This document shows positions 62,514-64,000 of a DNA stretch of 64,000 bases, one piece after another; the stretch's first letter is position 1; the number at the start of each line of letters is the position of its first letter. The stretch is taken from the NCBI RefSeq assembly GCF_020707265.1, contig NZ_JAJFEQ010000005.1, positions 186,001 to 250,000 of the forward strand, in the 5' to 3' direction. A program made the position numbers and the translations under genes. A model generated the notes under the pieces. That model had not been told where the DNA came from, searched no databases, and was given only the letters and a program-made list of their open reading frames with translations. The DNA comes from Massilia sp. IC2-477. GTDB taxonomy: Bacteria > Pseudomonadota > Gammaproteobacteria > Burkholderiales > Burkholderiaceae_D.

Positions 62514-64000
62514 TCAGACAGTGGCCGCCAGCGCCACGCCGTTCTTGCCGGTGCGCTTGACCGCATACATCGCGTGGTCGGCGCGCGCCAGCCAGGCGTC
62601 CACGTCGACCGGCTCCTCCGGGCGGTGCAGCGCGATGCCGATGCTGGCGCCCACGGTGACGGTGGCGCCGCGCAGCATGAAAGGCGACTTCAGGCGCTCG
62701 AGCAGCTTGCGCGCGGTGTCTTCGGCATGGGCGGCGTCGGTCAGCATCTCCAGCACCACCACGAATTCGTCACCGGCCAGGCGCGCCACGATGTCGGTCT
62801 TGCGCACGCCCTGCAGCAGGCGCTCGCCGAACTGGCGCAGCAGCTCGTCGCCCTCTTCGTGGCCATAGCTGTCGTTGACGGCCTTGAAGCCATCCATGTC
62901 GAGGAACAGCAGCGCGCACGGGCGTCCGACGCGGCGCGCCCGGCCCATCGCCTCCGGCAGGGCTTCCAGCAGCGCGCGCCGGTTCGGCAGGCCGGTCAGC
63001 ACGTCGCGCAGCAGCAGCGCCTGCAGTTCGGCGGTGCGCTCGGCCACCGCCGCCTCCAGCCGCTCGTTCAGGGCCAGCAGCGCGTGGCGGTGCGCCGTCT
63101 CGCTTTTCACCAGGTCGCGCATGGTGCTCGACAGGATCTGCGTTTCCAGGAAACCGTCCACCTGCGGGATCGGCGGCGGCTCGCGGCCGGCTTCGGTGGC
63201 TTCGGTGACAAGTTGGATCGCCCTGCGCAGCTGCGCCATCGGGCGCGTGAGGCGGCGCGCCATGAGGGCGGCGGCCACGGCCAGCAGCAGCGCCAGCAGG
63301 AAGCTCCAGCCCAGCATGCGCTGTTTCAGGTCGACGGTGCCTTCCATCGCGCGATCCTCGGTCTGGCGCACCAGCACGCTCCAGCGCAGCGAGGCCGGAT
63401 CGAGCATGTCGCCGGTCTGGCTGTAGCCGGTCAGGTAGGCGCGGCCGTCCGGCCACACTTCGCGCAAGGATCCGATCTGGCCCTTCTGCGCCAGGCGCAG
63501 GCTGGTGGTGTCGACCTTGGTCTCGACCAGGCCCTCGGGACCGAGGATGACGGTGCCGTCGTCGCGCACCACGAGGATCTCGGCGCCGTATTCGCGCAGC
63601 GCCGGCGTGAGCAGCTTGCGCGCATGGACGCGCGCCCACTCCCAGCTCATGTGCAGGCCGAGCACCGCGACCGGCTTTCCGCCGGCATCGAGGATCGGGC
63701 CGGAGGCGTCGACGAAGCGCCACGGGTCCTGCCGGCGCGGCAGCATCTTCTCGAGCAGCACGGCCGGATGGTAGTCGCTGGCGTGCACGCCGCGCATGCC
63801 GGTGGCGAACCAGGGCCGCTTGCTGACGTTGGCCCCTTCCAGCATGCGGCCGGTGGAGGCAGTCACCTTGCCGTCCAGGTCGGCGATGCCGATCCAGGCG
63901 TAATCGGGGAAGGTGCGCTGCAGGCTTTCCAGCACCGCGCGCGTCTCGTCGGGGTTGCGGGCGTAGCGCAGCTGCGGCAGCTCGGCCAGCAGGCGGGTGT
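62514..64000 (-). CDS. Diguanylate cyclase with Cache domain, 5' end cut by window edge
   Basis: The visible 495 residues hold most of a periplasmic Cache domain (DYAWIGIADLDGKVTASTGR, RPWFATGMRGVHASDYHPAV), a membrane segment (GWSFLLALLLAVAAALMARR), a HAMP-like linker, a coiled coil and a GGDEF domain. The signature is AGDEF rather than GGDEF, a variant found in some active enzymes, and RKTD five residues before it is an inhibitory site. DMDGFKAVNDSYGHEEGDEL and ADHAMYAVKRTGKNGV complete the domain. The frame stays open to the window end; the signal anchor is missing. Confidence 0.9.
   Translation of the reverse strand, partial: TRLLAELPQLRYARNPDETRAVLESLQRTFPDYAWIGIADLDGKVTASTGRMLEGANVSKRPWFATGMRGVHASDYHPAVLLEKMLPRRQDPWRFVDASGPILDAGGKPVAVLGLHMSWEWARVHARKLLTPALREYGAEILVVRDDGTVILGPEGLVETKVDTTSLRLAQKGQIGSLREVWPDGRAYLTGYSQTGDMLDPASLRWSVLVRQTEDRAMEGTVDLKQRMLGWSFLLALLLAVAAALMARRLTRPMAQLRRAIQLVTEATEAGREPPPIPQVDGFLETQILSSTMRDLVKSETAHRHALLALNERLEAAVAERTAELQALLLRDVLTGLPNRRALLEALPEAMGRARRVGRPCALLFLDMDGFKAVNDSYGHEEGDELLRQFGERLLQGVRKTDIVARLAGDEFVVVLEMLTDAAHAEDTARKLLERLKSPFMLRGATVTVGASIGIALHRPEEPVDVDAWLARADHAMYAVKRTGKNGVALAATV

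Overview
The window reads as chromosome from a high-GC Gram-negative betaproteobacterium, most likely Burkholderiales/Oxalobacteraceae close to Massilia/Telluria. This rests on uniformly GC-rich codon use, Gram-negative porins, the betaproteobacterial membrane family misnamed 'site-specific recombinase', a DUF6058 protein, a phasin with a PhaD-like TetR regulator, and many OmpA, BON and glycine-zipper envelope proteins. No rRNA, tRNA, CRISPR array, insertion sequence or prophage was recognised. The placement is by family resemblance only. Both edges cut genes: a PCuAC copper chaperone on the left and a diguanylate cyclase on the right.

Layout. 0-4 kb: copper chaperone, YaeQ, an MDR oxidoreductase, hemerythrin, a KGG stress protein and a YgjP-type peptidase. 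4.2-10.2 kb: a signalling operon with an outer-membrane barrel, a small PstS-like periplasmic protein, a Cache-PAS-GGDEF-EAL protein, a membrane GGDEF protein, then a lone receiver domain. 10-19 kb: a DUF1501/DUF1800 pair, a LOG protein, TetR regulator and phasin, a double-receiver protein, and a tightly overlapping set of Tat protein, GMC oxidoreductase and lipase. 19-30 kb: DUF6058, TrmJ, SuhB, RhlE, MarR with an MFS transporter, Hyi, a VOC protein, an unrecognised lipoprotein/helical-protein pair, MtfA and a peroxiredoxin-glutaredoxin fusion.

30-47 kb is dense in envelope and stress genes: two OmpA-like proteins with different N-termini plus a glycine-zipper/OmpA protein, two BON lipoproteins, several glycine-zipper proteins, a YqjD/YqjE-like operon, a ferritin-like protein, AsmA, BrkB, AI-2E transporter, two small membrane proteins and a Crp/Fnr regulator. 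47-64 kb holds a TonB-dependent receptor, Nudix hydrolase, class IV aminotransferase, a membrane protein coupled to a phospholipase D-like lipoprotein, a phosphoesterase with a PAP2 phosphatase, a small gene preceded by two tandem LexA-type boxes, a sulfate-binding protein, an SDR, a porin with an eroded N-terminus, an HTH regulator and the truncated diguanylate cyclase.

Non-coding structure is rich. There are clear intrinsic terminators, a family of inverted repeats built on CGTAGGGTGGGC that fills three convergent intergenic spaces, a second REPIN-like pair, two long palindromes starting right after stop codons, and a triple 20-bp repeat ending in a perfect palindrome. The strongest candidate for something undescribed is the tandem SOS-box promoter region in front of the 70-residue protein at 57073-57285.
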